In this document: positions 1 to 10,304 of the stretch, piece by piece
How positions within the stretch are numbered: the first letter of the stretch is position 1
Layout of the letters: every line of letters starts with the position of its first letter
DNA from: Tethya wilhelma
Lineage: Eukaryota; Porifera; Demospongiae; Tethyida; Tethyidae
Length of the DNA stretch: 64,000 bases
NCBI GenBank assembly: GCA_964030475.1
Contig: CAXIPT010000002.1
Coordinates: forward strand, 12,754,270 to 12,818,269
Direction: 5' to 3'
Made by a program: the position numbers and the translations under genes
The notes under the pieces: model-generated
What the model was told of the DNA's origin: nothing
Database searches by the model: none
What the model saw: only the letters and a program-made list of their open reading frames with translations

Positions 1-575
1 ATTCCCAGTACGGTAGTACTGGGTACACAGGAATGGCACGGATGGCCCATTAGCGCAATACAAATATTCACACGAATAACTCTGCCAAAACTGAGCGCCT
101 AGCACTAAAAGGCTTCTTAAGCTACTATTTAGCCCTTTCCTTTTCTAATGAGCCCAAAAACGTGGCCTAAAACCATCGCTAAAGTACCAAACTACAATTT
201 GCCAAACCTCCAATTTTCTCCTTCTTCTTCTTCTTCTTCTATCTTCTCACGCCATATCTCAAAGACCATTCACTTTTAGAAGCTGATTCTTGAACGGATG
301 AAGTTGGTTTCTTTGTCTTCAATCGCTTTTGCCATTGGTTTTTAGCGCCTCTCATTGAGTAGCTAGATACAAGGCAAAAAGCGCCTCCTCCATATGGCAG
401 CCATTAATTTCTACACTCATGCATAATTCATTAGCATCTAGAATTGACAACCCTTTCCACACACAAAGTGTGCGTTATTTGGAATTAAAACAAGTTACCT
501 GGAACTATTTTGTGATATACCTGGATGCTCTTGCTCTTCTTAAGAGATGAATCAGGACATTGATTATCATAACAT
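1..575. repeat. ~575-bp dispersed repeat, copy R1
   Basis: The unit begins at the CCCAGTACGGTAGTACTGGG palindrome, contains a CTT-rich tract near 220-245 and ends near GATGAATCAGGAC (545-557). The same order of landmarks recurs at 1122 (R2), 2322 (R3) and 7079 (R4, partial). Position 117-120 (TTAA) is the empty counterpart of the insertion in R2. On the minus strand all copies carry a short open stretch containing NGCHME (R3 is longest, 2505-2771), which I do not recognise. No TIR or TSD was found. Confidence 0.85.
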
Positions 576-756
576 ATAGAAAGGCAAGTAAACCTTGTGA
601 TAGAGCTCCTGCCTCCAAATGACTGAGATGTGGAGATGTGTGTTTCACTTCAGTATCAAGCATGCTACACAACTTGTGACCTCAACTTAGCAGCCCGCCG
701 CTGGCTCAGTGAGTCTGGCTTGCTAGACTACTAGCTCAGTAGCTAGCTACACACAC

Positions 757-1070
757 CAACTCAAATGTAATTTGTAAAAATATGGAAAAATGAGAACAAA
801 CAAGTAAAAAAAACATTGGAAATGTAATGAGACACAGGAATGGGGCTAAATCGTAAAAAGAACACAAACAAGATGGAATGGCTGTTAGAGTGTAAGGAAT
901 TCTTCCTGTGGGCAAAATAAGAGACTCAATAAGATAATTGTTTAATGCAGCCCATACAGGAAGAATTCCTTACACACTCTAACAGCCATTTCATCTTGTT
1001 TGCGTTCTTTTTACGATTTAGCCCCATTCCTGTGTCTCATTACATTTCCAATGTTTTTTTACTTGCAAAC
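757..1070. mobile_element. Fold-back element A (long inverted arms)
   Basis: The left arm runs from AACAAACAAGTAAAAAAAAC through CACAGGAATGG and CAAGATGGAATGGCTGTTAG. After a short spacer near 930-950 it is repeated in reverse complement, ending at TTTTTTTACTTG. The element is almost entirely a hairpin of about 120-bp arms with no coding capacity. Three more copies lie at 3575-3850, 4041-4310 and 6753-7030. Small ORFs here are palindrome artefacts. Confidence 0.9.
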
Positions 1071-1121
1071 AAAGTAATAGGTAGCTCAAATTATTTTCAC
1101 AAACTTTGGCTGTTACACCAG

Positions 1122-2321
1122 TGTGGTACGGTAGTACTGAGTACACAGGAATGGCACGGATGGCCCATTAGCGCAATACAAATATTCTCGTGAATAACTC
1201 TGCAAAAACTGAGCGCCTAGCACTAAAAGGCTTCTTAACCCTTTAGGGCCGATAGCGGATAAATCCGCATGCGCGTATTCAACGGTCGCGATTTTTTGCA
1301 ACTAATCGCATATTTTTTATTCTAGCCATGGCGTTTGAGCTGTGAGCTCTAGACTCGCTATGCAATTAGGTAAGGTAGTGCACTAGTAAAATACCAAGTT
1401 TGACCCAGATCTAATTAGTGGGTGTGGCGATATACACGTTAGAAGTCAAAGGTCGCGTTTGTGTCACGATCGAGACCGTCGGTTTTAAACTCACGTTTTT
1501 TTCCTAGTGCTTTGCAGGAGAAGCTTGACGCTAGTTATGGAGGTGCAAGGAGGCTTAGGCTATACCTGCAGCTAACCGCTTCTGTAGTCCTGCTTTGCTA
1601 GCTAGAAAAAAAGCCAAAAGTTTGCTAGTAATTTGGTGAACTTTGACTGCTTCCGTTTTTGCAAGCGTTTGAAGTTAACAAATGCTAACTTAGAAGAGAA
1701 TTGATACAGCTATGGCTTAGTCCAACCATAGCTAAGTAAAACTAGTGAAGAAAGAGAGTAGCTATGGCTATAGCAAGAACAAAAATATACAAAAGACAAA
1801 GCTAATTTAATATTCATAAAGTCTAATTAAGTATGCATAAATAATCCGGGCCCTAAAGGGTTAAGCTACTATTTAGTTCTTTCCCGTTCTAATGAGCCCC
1901 AAAACATGGCCTAAAACCATCGCTAAAGTACCAAACTACAATTTGCCAAACCTCCAATTTTCTTCATCTTCTTTTTATTCTTCTTCTTCTATCTTCTCAC
2001 GCCATATCTCAAAGACCAATCACTTTTATAAGCTGATTCTTGAACGGATGAAGTTGCTTCAATCGCTTTTGCCATCGGTTTTTAGTGCCTCTCATTGAGT
2101 AGCCAGATACAAGGCGAAAAGCGCCTCCTCCATATAGCCACCATTAATTTCTACACTGATGCATAATTCATTAGCTTCTAGAAAATTCAAATTGACGACC
2201 CTTTCCACACATAATGTGTGCGTTATTTGGAGTTTATAATAAATGCAAGTTGCCTGGAACTATTTTTTGATACCTGGATGCTCTTGCTCTTCTTAAGAGA
2301 TGAATCAGGACTTTGATAATC
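1122..2321. repeat. ~575-bp repeat, copy R2 (interrupted)
   Basis: Same unit as R1, split at 1235-1238 (TTAA) by a 622-bp insertion and resuming at 1861. It is followed directly by copy R3 at 2322, so R2 and R3 form a true tandem pair. Confidence 0.85.
1239..1860. mobile_element. TTAA-flanked non-autonomous element (piggyBac-like signature)
   Basis: It begins CCCTTTAGGGCC and ends GGCCCTAAAGGG, an inverted repeat of 12-13 bp, and is flanked by TTAA at 1235-1238 and 1861-1864. The uninterrupted site with a single TTAA is present in R1 (117-120) and R3 (2438-2441), which fixes both ends to the base. There is no transposase ORF. TTAA duplication is typical of piggyBac-type elements; that assignment rests on the TSD and CCC-type termini only. 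Confidence 0.85.
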
Positions 2322-2830
2322 ATTCCCAGTACGGTAGTACTGGGTACATAGGAATGGCACGGATGGCTCATTAGCGCAATACAAATATTCACACGAATAA
2401 CTCTGCAAAAACTGAGCGCTTGGCACTAAAAGGCTTCTTAAGCTACTATTTAGCCTTTTCTCTTTCTATTGAGCCTAAAACCATTGCCAAAGTAACTTCT
2501 TCTTCTATCTTGGAACGACTTTTCTCGAAGACCGCTCGCTTTCAGAAGCTGATTCTTGAACGAATAAACTTGGTTTCTTTGTCTTCACGTGCTTTTTGTA
2601 TCGGTTATTCGTCTCTAGCTGAGTCGCTAGATACAAGACGAAAAGCGCCTTCTCCATATGGCAGCCATTCATTTCTATACTCATTAATAATTCATTAGCT
2701 ACCTTGGAAATCAAGTTAACGATCCTTTTCCAGTTAGACGAGTGTGCGTTATTTGGAATCTGAATATTCATTGCCCAGCTTGTTTTACCTGAAGATTTCT
2801 GGTTGTGCTGAAGTCTCTGTAACCAGTTAC
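2322..2830. repeat. ~575-bp repeat, copy R3
   Basis: Third copy of the unit, in tandem with R2, more diverged in its second half. Its minus strand has an 88-residue open frame (2505-2771) that is interrupted by stops in R1 and R2. I see no recognisable domain. Confidence 0.8.
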
Positions 2831-3030
2831 CGGTACCATTCAGTCTTCAATAATAGGAGGTGAATAGACTACTTTGTTACATAGTTGTCATTATAGGATG
2901 AGCAAAGCAAATAAATTTTGTAAGATAGACTCTACATACTTCACCATGACTCTCGATGACTTTATACTGTAACATAAGCTATAATATCCATGCTGATAGT
3001 GTACAAGTAGCTACCATATACACACAAACT

Positions 3031-3531
3031 CAGAGGAGGTTGGACGCGCGTCATAACTTGTCAACTGTCATGTGACGCACATGTTTCACTGCGATCATAT
3101 ACGCGAATTTTATGATTGAACTTTACACTCCGCCAATGTAACCGGCTAATCGAGCCAGCCAGGCAAATTCTGACATTCTGAGAGATGAATATGGCTGTTT
3201 GAAGTTAAAGGTGTATGTGAAGAATGCTCTAGAGAATTGTTAGCCCATTCTTTTATGAACATCAACTGAGTTGGCTGCACTTTTGGCGATGTTATTCCTC
3301 TGACCTTCCTGTTTTTACATGCTTTCTTTGGTGTACTTGCAGTACCACTCGCTTTACACCTCTCTGTTCTGGCTCTGCTTCTTGCCTCGCTTCTAACAAC
3401 TCATTTTGACTCTGTCACGTATAACATAATAATTTCGCGACTATAGAAAAATGCTGAGTCAGCTGGTTCCAAAAGGTTCCATTTCAAGTGCTTTCACGTG
3501 ATCTTTGATGACGGGTGTCCAACCTCCTCTG
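3031..3531. mobile_element. hAT-like MITE, 501 bp
   Basis: Terminal inverted repeats CAGAGGAGGTTGGAC (3031-3045) and GTCCAACCTCCTCTG (3517-3531) are flanked by the 8-bp direct repeat CACAAACT (3023-3030 and 3532-3539). CAG-starting termini plus 8-bp target duplications are the hAT superfamily signature. No transposase is encoded. It sits at the outer edge of fold-back element B. Confidence 0.88.
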
Positions 3532-3574
3532 CACAAACTCAAATGTGATGTAGAATTATGAAAAAATTAGAACA

Positions 3575-3850
3575 AACAAGTGAAAAAAACATTGGAATTG
3601 TAATGAGACATAGGAATGGCCAAATCATAAAAAAGAAAGCAAACAAGATGGAATAGCTGTTTGAGTGTGTAAAGAATTATTCCTATGGGCAACATGAGGG
3701 ACCCAACATGGGAAGAGAGTACTACATGCAGCCCACACAGGAATGATTCTGCACACACTCAAACAGCTATTCCATCTTGTTTGCTTTCTTTTTTACGATT
3801 TGGCCATTCTTATGTCTCATTACATTTCCAATGTTTTTTTCACTTGTAAC
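3575..3850. mobile_element. Fold-back element B
   Basis: Same family as element A. Left arm starts AACAAACAAGTGAAAAAAAC and the right arm ends near TTTTTTTCACTTG, with a spacer around 3700-3725. Confidence 0.88.
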
Positions 3851-4040
3851 ATTAGAAAGGCAAGTAAATCTTATGATTCAGCTCTTACCTCCAAATGACT
3901 GAGATGTGTGTTTCACTTTAGTCATCTGAAGCAGGCTACACAATTTACCAGCTCAATAGCCCGCCGTTCAAGCCAGACTACTAGCTCAGTTGCTCGCTAC
4001 ACATACCAACTCAAATGTGAATTGTAGAATTATCGAAAAA

Positions 4041-4310
4041 TGAGAACAAACAAGTAAAAAAACATTGGAAATGTAATGAGACACAGGAATGGCTAAATCG
4101 AAAAAAGAATGCAAACAAGATGGAATGGCTGTTAGAGTGTGTAAGGAATTCTGCCTGTGGGCAAAATGAGAGACTCAATAAGGAGATTGTTAAATGCAGC
4201 CCATACTCTCCACACACTCTAACAGCCATTCCATCTTGTTTGCGTTCTTTTTACAATTTAGCCATTCCTGTGTCTCATTACATTTCCAATGTTTTTTTTT
4301 ACTTGTTAAA
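4041..4310. mobile_element. Fold-back element C
   Basis: Same family as A, with the right arm shortened around 4205 next to a small spacer. Ends at TTTTTTTTACTTG. ORFs read on both strands are mirror images of one arm. Confidence 0.88.
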
Positions 4311-4850
4311 TATAGGAAGGATTATAGGACAGTATATTAGGGTTTACCAATAAATATGAATTATCATAGCTAGCTCACATACATGCAATGCATTCATTCG
4401 TCACTAGATGCACCATGTGGCAGTCAGGAAATGGAAATATCCTCATTGCATACACCAACCATTAGTGTACACTAAAAGTTCCACTTACCAACCTTTCCAA
4501 TTCAGGCAATGAAGCACACCAGAAATATCACCTTGCACTGATACTTTGAATAGCCAAGGACTTAGCTGAAATTGAATTAAGTAGGAGGAGGGAGTGACTG
4601 GAGGAGAAAGGAAGTGAAACAGAACTTCAGTGGCTATTAAGAGAGGGAGGAAGTGCTAGTATCCATCAATATCAAGTTTATTATTTGCACAATCACTCTT
4701 AAGTATGACCTCACCAATTGCTTAGCCTGATCTGGATCGATTGATTGAGGTTGTACAGGTCTATACAGCAAAACAAGTGGGTGATCGATCTCCCTTGAAC
4801 ATCCTATCTCATCTGTACAACCTATATCAGTGAAAAATAATCGTTATCAA

Positions 4851-5770
4851 TATATGTGAGGCTCCAAGGGAAAACCGGACGTTTGGGAAATTATTGTTTT
4901 TAGAGTAAAATGCGGTTTTACTTTATTTCGCGTTTTTGCGCGAAATTTCTTTTACTGCACGGGTGCATTGCGCTACATCTCAGCATGCTCCACGCAAAAT
5001 TTGAGGGGTGGAGCTGCTTCTGTTGCAGAGATATAGACTGTATTGTTCGCCCTGTTTATTTTTATTTAGTTGCTAACACGGAGAACTGTTGCTATGCTGT
5101 GCAACAGACCGTAGTGAATATTAATGAGCTAGGCAGCTGCCACAAAAATGAATTGTTTATTCGATGTTCTCAGTGCTCTATAAGCTGACTAATCTCAGAA
5201 TTTTGCTACAGCACATGGGCAGAAAAGTAAGCTAAAGCTTTATAAGTGCTTGTCTAATCCAAGCGCTTACATACAGTAGCTTTCTACTCGTAAGTATTGC
5301 CTCTCCCTGTACTGCGATCGCGTACAGGTTATTTTGAGGCTTATTTTAGTTCTTGGAACTTACTATACCTAGAATCTATCTCTCTGCTAGCAAGCGCTCA
5401 CCTCCTTGAGTCCAGTAGCCGTCTCCTGGGTCTTCTTTCCTAGCTACTCGCTTCTCACTAAATAATTTTAGTCCCCACGTGGCTGGCTGTGGTAATATTC
5501 AGCATGTACTGTACATGATCTAATTAAGATACGGAGAGTATACGGACCGCCCATAGTTTACATAGCAACAGGTTTACAACTGTTTTACCAGGAAGCCACG
5601 AGTGGAGGCAGGGCTGCTTGCAAGAGCAGTATCTGGAAAACTACAACAGCTATGCGCACCAAATTTTGATATGGGCTTCCTAGAAAGGCCTAGATACACA
5701 TGGAATAGCTAACTCAAAATTCGCGGAAATTCCCAAACGTCCGGTTTTCGCTTGGAGCCTCACATATATT
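4851..5770. mobile_element. ~0.9-kb element with ~40-bp terminal inverted repeats
   Basis: The left end (TATATGTGAGGCTCCAAG, then AAAACCGGACGTTTGGGAA) reappears inverted at 5727-5768 as TTCCCAAACGTCCGGTTTT followed by CTTGGAGCCTCACATATA. The interior is AT-rich with no credible long ORF. The flanks are palindromic TATA, so the exact target duplication cannot be decided; TA is likeliest. Confidence 0.8.
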
Positions 5771-5890
5771 CCAATGAGAACACAGCCACACTTTACTGTC
5801 AGGGTATGACATACTTACCCACTGATATTTTGTCTCATTGGTCTAATTCTGGCTAGCCGTACACCTTACTGCATATCCCTATCCTTGCCA

Positions 5891-6215
5891 GCTTTACTGT
5901 TATACAGTGTACGTCTCACTGTCCCACTGTCTTACTGTCACGGTCCCACTATCTTACTGTCCCACTGTCCCACTGTATTATACTGTCTCGCTGTCTTACT
6001 GTCTCACTGTCCCACTGTATTACTGTCTCAATGTCCCACTGTCTTACTGTCCACTGTCTCACTGTCACACTGTCACACTGTCTTATACTGGCTGACTGTC
6101 TTACTGTCCCACTGTCTCACTGTCTCACTGTCTCACTGTCTCGCTGTCACTCTGTCTTACAGCCACACTGTCATACTGTCCCACTGTCTTACTGTACAGC
6201 TGTATAGCACTGTCA
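5891..6215. repeat. CACTGTC minisatellite
   Basis: About 325 bp of a degenerate 8-10-nt unit (CACTGTCT, TACTGTCC and variants). It generates long repetitive shadow ORFs in more than one frame. There are no regular spacers, so it is not a CRISPR array. Confidence 0.9.
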
Positions 6216-6752
6216 TCTTACACATATTGCACTGACCTCCTATATGTTACTAGGGGTACACGTGATGCAAATCCTCGCTCAGCTGATTATGTAGCAGATC
6301 AGGTGATTGATCTGCAGGTGTTATATTGAAGACAGAGAAGATCATGCCATATGGATCTTAATTTATAGCTTAGTATAGTATACTGCCTATTACTCAGAAT
6401 CTAGTTTATCTAGTTAGTGTATCTAGTTTTGTTGCTCTGTTTTAGACCTGGTTTGTGTTTATCTAGTGTACTGCAATAAGTGCAGATTTAGCCTGCATTA
6501 CTGATATAAAGTCATAAAATTTAGCTGACTACAATAAGGACGGTTAATTGAGGTGAAGATATTGTTAAAATAAATTAGAGACTTTGGAGAGTCCCTATAA
6601 AAGATAAGTATTGGCATTTAGGGTTCATAATCTAATTTTTATTAGTTTGAAAAATAACTTGATTAGAATTGAATCAAGGTGAATTGACAGAAGAATAAAA
6701 CCAAAAAAATTGACAGGAATGTGATTAATATAATAACAGAGCAATTTAAGGT

Positions 6753-7062
6753 TGACAAGTAAAAAAAACAAACATTGGAAATGTAATGAGACACAGGAAT
6801 GGCCAAATCGTAAAAAAAAAAGCAAACAAGATGAAATGGCTGTTTGAGTGTGTGCAGAATTCTTCCTGTGTGGGCTGCATGTAGTACTCTCTTAAGTCCC
6901 TCATGTTGCCCATAGGAATAATTCTTTACACACTCAAACAGCCATTCCATCTTGTTTGCTTTCTTTTTACGATTTGGTCATTCCTGTGTCTCATTACATT
7001 TCCAATGTTTTTTTTTACTTGTTTGTTCTCATTTTTTCATAATTCTATGAATCACATTTGAG
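6753..7062. mobile_element. Fold-back element D
   Basis: Same family as A-C. The right arm extends further, to about 7062 (through ACTTGTTTGTTCTC). It lies directly upstream of repeat copy R4. Confidence 0.85.
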
Positions 7063-7078
7063 CTCGAGTGTGTGTGTA

Positions 7079-7240
7079 TTCCCAGTACGGTAGTACTGGG
7101 TACACAGGAATGGCACGGATGGCCCATTAGCGCAATACAAATATTCACGCGAATAACTCTGCAAAAACTGAGCACTTAGCTACTATTTAGCTCTTTCTCT
7201 TTCTAATGAGCCCAAAAACATGGCCTAAAACCATCGCTAA
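7079..7240. repeat. ~575-bp repeat, copy R4 (partial)
   Basis: Begins ATTCCCAGTACGGTAGTACT like R1-R3 but stops after about 160 bp at an unresolved base (n at about 7242). The following 7241-8020 is AT-rich with no gene, RNA or repeat that I can support. Confidence 0.75.
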
Positions 7241-8026
7241 ANTATCTATAGTCAGTAATGGAACAGATAATATTATATAAGTTTCTTCTGTTGCTTGAAT
7301 ACATTTCAGTAAAGCTATAATTAGAAGTGAAAACAGACTTTTATATAGCCATAATGCAGCTCTATATAGCAGTATATGGTGTCAAGTCAGAGCTAACAGC
7401 TAGATATAGGTAAGTACTTGTTATCATTGATAAACCATTTGACGATCACTTATTCTTGAACCCTTCAAGCATTGAAATAATAAAAATGATATATATATTT
7501 TATGTACAAAGCTAGCTGCTATAGATTCAGACCTTTGCATGGAGAGTTTGGCATACCAGTTGCACCAGACTAACCTTTAGACATCACTGTCATTGTACCA
7601 TAGATATATGAGGGAGGTGGGACAAAAGAGAAGGCCAATACTCTATTACTAAGATGCATTAAAAGCTCTCTGCTGACTTTGTTGGACTACCATTTTTTGA
7701 TTGGGGTCAATGGTTTAAAATTTTGGGAGAGTGGACATTGGTGATCAGCACTTAGGAGGTTCAAAGGTCAAAACATTGGCAATCAGACAATGGTGATTGG
7801 CACATTGCAAGATCAAAAGTCAGAACATTGGTGATGTAACATCGGCGCAAGGCACAACCTGCTACTAAATCTAACTCCCATTCCGAGGCTACGCATTCGT
7901 TCATATGCAAAATATGTAAATCGGTTGATATACAAGTTTAGCAAGAAAAGAAGGCCAAGAAAATAGAATCTATGTGGAATTAATGCTGGTGCTTAAAATA
8001 TGGAAAATCTACTTTTGAGGCTCACC

Positions 8027-8320
8027 TAGCCAGATCTTGCAGTGCCATTCATCACACCTTGTGTCTCCTCAGTGCTGACCGGATTCTCTCCACGGACACC
8101 TCCGAACCATCACTCTTCTCATCACTAGCACTGTGACACCCATGACTGTGTGAGGGTGGGATGGTGTGACTGGGTGAGGGTGTGATGATGTGGGTGTGAG
8201 CAAGTGACAGGAGGAGGAGATCACATAACATCTTCTTGCAAGCTAAATGTCCCCTCAGTGCACTCTCAATATCAATGCATGTTTGCTCGGTTTCTTAGTG
8301 GAAATAGGTCTGCCTCTGAG
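8027..8320 (-). pseudogene. Decayed copy of the IQ-motif exon of the IQCE-like gene
   Basis: On the minus strand the stretch aligns base for base in blocks with the exon at 18731-19102. It keeps the IESALRGHL IQ core and the histidine/threonine-rich spacer made by a GTGTGACTGGGTGAGGGTG-type repeat, and even retains the donor GTGAGC. It carries indels and stops (for example TGATGA near its 3' end), so no functional exon remains. It lies just upstream of methyltransferase copy 1, as if a block containing both had been duplicated from 18.7-26.9 kb and then internally deleted. Confidence 0.75.
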
Positions 8321-8654
8321 ACTTAGCCTACATCAGGAAGGAGGAATAGTATAATGTACGTATAGAAATCAATAATTATGTGGGGAAACAAATTTATAGA
8401 TTTATTTAGAATATCGTAACTAATTTTGGCACTATACAGCTAACATAAAAACAGAGAGATCTCAATTTAGAATGAGATGAACAAGATGGTCTTAATCTTG
8501 GTTGGCCCACCGTCACTGAGTTACACTTCATATCACTGATATTTATTATACTAGCTGACGTACATATCGGTGGCTGTGTATACATGAGGATGGTGTAAAA
8601 GAAACATGTGAATGAAACTTACTTTGCAAACTAGCTTCTGGCGTGCTAGCCCCA

Positions 8655-8745
8655 TTTTTCGTTTTGACGACCCCTTACCTACAACACACGGAATGTGTGT
8701 TTTAGGTAAGGGGGCGTCAAACCGAAAAATGGGGCTAGCTCGATA
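8655..8745. repeat. Perfect-arm hairpin, ~35-bp arms
   Basis: GCTAGCCCCATTTTTCG followed by a GACG/CCCTTACCTA segment is repeated inverted at 8710-8745 (TAGGTAAGGG, then CGAAAAATGGGGCTAGC). A 114-residue minus-strand open frame across it is only a by-product. Confidence 0.8.
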
Positions 8746-9002
8746 GCGCGCTATAGCAACACAAAACCTTGCCCGCCGCCACGTGGTTGCCAGTATTGCG
8801 CATGCTCGTATAGTTCCGGCTCCACCCACTACAGTTTGCATCGCGCGTATAATAATTACAATCGACATCTTGCATGGATGACCGTTAGATATCAAGAAGT
8901 GACTTTTTTATTACTCAGACAAGCTGTAAACTACTAGTGGATTAGAAATTAGTTCAAAAACTACTCTGAAAATGGAACCACAAGAAACTGCATGGATAAT
9001 AG

Positions 9003-9003
<1 letters not shown>

Positions 9004-9051
<48 letters not shown>
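9004..9051. repeat. (ATT)n microsatellite
   Basis: About 16 uninterrupted ATT units, upstream of methyltransferase copy 1. Confidence 0.95.
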
Positions 9052-9052
<1 letters not shown>

Positions 9053-9151
9053 CATAACAGCACGGAGAGCCATGAATTCATGCATTCAAGCTTATGCATT
9101 CTGGCTTGATTTACTCTGTATGCATCAATTAATATATCATCTGACTTTCAG

Positions 9152-9879
9152 ACCACTACAACAAGCTTGCTGCAAGATATGATGTTTCCTATAAATATCT
9201 GAATTGTGGTATAGCCCAAGCTATATTGAAGCATGCACCACTTGAAGCTGAAGACAGGATTGCAGACATTGGGAGTGCCACTGGAGAAGTAGCCCATCAA
9301 GTTTGGAACTTGTGACAGAAGAAGCTCAAAAACCCCATACTGTGCGTTGAGCCAGTGAGTGCCATGATAGATGTAGCGAAAACCAAAGAAGGTCTTTGTC
9401 CAATAATTTGCAGCAGTGCAGAAGATTTTGTCTTTTCATTGTTGAAAGATAAGACTTTTGACAAGTATGTAGTGAGTAATTGTATGCACCATTTTCCAAA
9501 ACCAGCTTCAGTGCTCAAAGGCCTTTTAGACAAACTACCACAAGATGGAGCCTGCATTGTTAATCACATGCTAAGCATTTCAAACATGTTTCAAGCGATT
9601 GTTGATAAATTTGCCCAAGGCCAACTTGAGAAAAAGAATCTCATTGTGAAGGTTTTCAAAGAGATGGGCTTAGACTACACAGAAACAGTTGATGTGTATG
9701 TCACAAGAGTACCAAAGCTGGAGTGGTATGCCACATTACGCAGCCGATTCCTGTCTTATATGGAAGAGTACACCGATGATGAGATTGAGGCTGGTATAAA
9801 GGAAATGGACGAAAAACATTTGGGCGAGGACACGATTGAACTGAGGATGGACACAGTAGTGTGGGTGATAATGCAGTAA
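9152..9879 (+). pseudogene. SAM-dependent methyltransferase copy 1, nonsense-interrupted
   Basis: It is preceded by the acceptor CTTTCAG and aligns along its whole length with the intact exon at 26177-26898. It encodes HYNKLAARYDVSYKYLN, then the SAM-binding loop IADIGSATGEV. Immediately after, a TGA (9313-9315) interrupts the frame at HQVWNL, where copy 3 has HQVWKQKKL. The frame stays open downstream (CVEPVSAMIDVAK, CMHHFPKPASVL, then ELRMDTVVWVIMQ). An ATG at 9361 could start a C-terminal fragment, but that lacks motif I and could not bind SAM. I call it a pseudogene; a polymorphic or miscalled base is the alternative. It has the same C-terminal layout and length as copy 3 and stands 0.4 kb upstream of the ATP-grasp gene. 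Confidence 0.8.
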
Positions 9880-10160
9880 CATGCATACATGCACTAGCTG
9901 CTAGCCTGTTACTGCTTAGCAATTTAATATAATTTATAGTGACTAAATTATACGTGTCAGGCTAATTATTCAGTTGAGTTATTCTGACTTTATTGCTAGT
10001 GTGTGCAATGTGCCATCTATTTTGATAATATAAATATTATTGGAAATAAGACCATGATAATGACTCTGATGATATTAGGCTGTGTATAATGTGTAAATTA
10101 GGTACGTACCAATGAATGACTGCACTTGGCATGGGGTGTGGTTAACCCGTACACGCGCCG

Positions 10161-10183
10161 TGACTACGTGAACGTGACCACGT
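10161..10183 (+). promoter_or_regulatory. Duplicated TGACYACGT motif upstream of ATP-grasp gene
   Basis: TGACTACGT (10161-10169) and TGACCACGT (10175-10183) repeat with a 14-base offset, 40 bp upstream of the TATA box. They resemble bZIP/bHLH-type ACGT-core sites. Function is inference. Confidence 0.5.
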
Positions 10184-10222
10184 AACTTTGTGATAGCTCG
10201 ATTTTTGTGATCTTGCGGCTTC

Positions 10223-10230
10223 TATATAAA
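10223..10230 (+). promoter_or_regulatory. TATA box of the ATP-grasp gene
   Basis: TATATAAA in an otherwise GC-richer stretch. A start site about 30 bp downstream falls near 10255, so translation must begin at the ATG at 10305 rather than further upstream. Confidence 0.75.
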
Positions 10231-10304
10231 CGCAAGTGCAACGGTCAGTTGCAGGGACGCTGCGGTTGTTCGAGCAGAGGATCATCTACTTTATTGTTAT
10301 TATC

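Noticed and set aside
945..4353. Several 60-90-residue ORFs in the first 4.4 kb
   Set aside because: All lie in fold-back arms or the 575-bp repeats; the same peptides appear mirrored on the other strand, and none is conserved between copies.
5891..6215. CRISPR-like or structural protein from the CACTGTC array
   Set aside because: No spacer/repeat alternation, animal genome, degenerate short unit; frames are composition artefacts.
8551..8895. 114-residue minus-strand ORF
   Set aside because: It spans the hairpin at 8655-8745 and shows no domain or codon signal.
10236..10304. Upstream extension of the ATP-grasp frame (23 codons before the ATG)
   Set aside because: It would begin at GTG, 6 bases after the TATA box; the ATG at 10305 fits the promoter and the family N-terminus.
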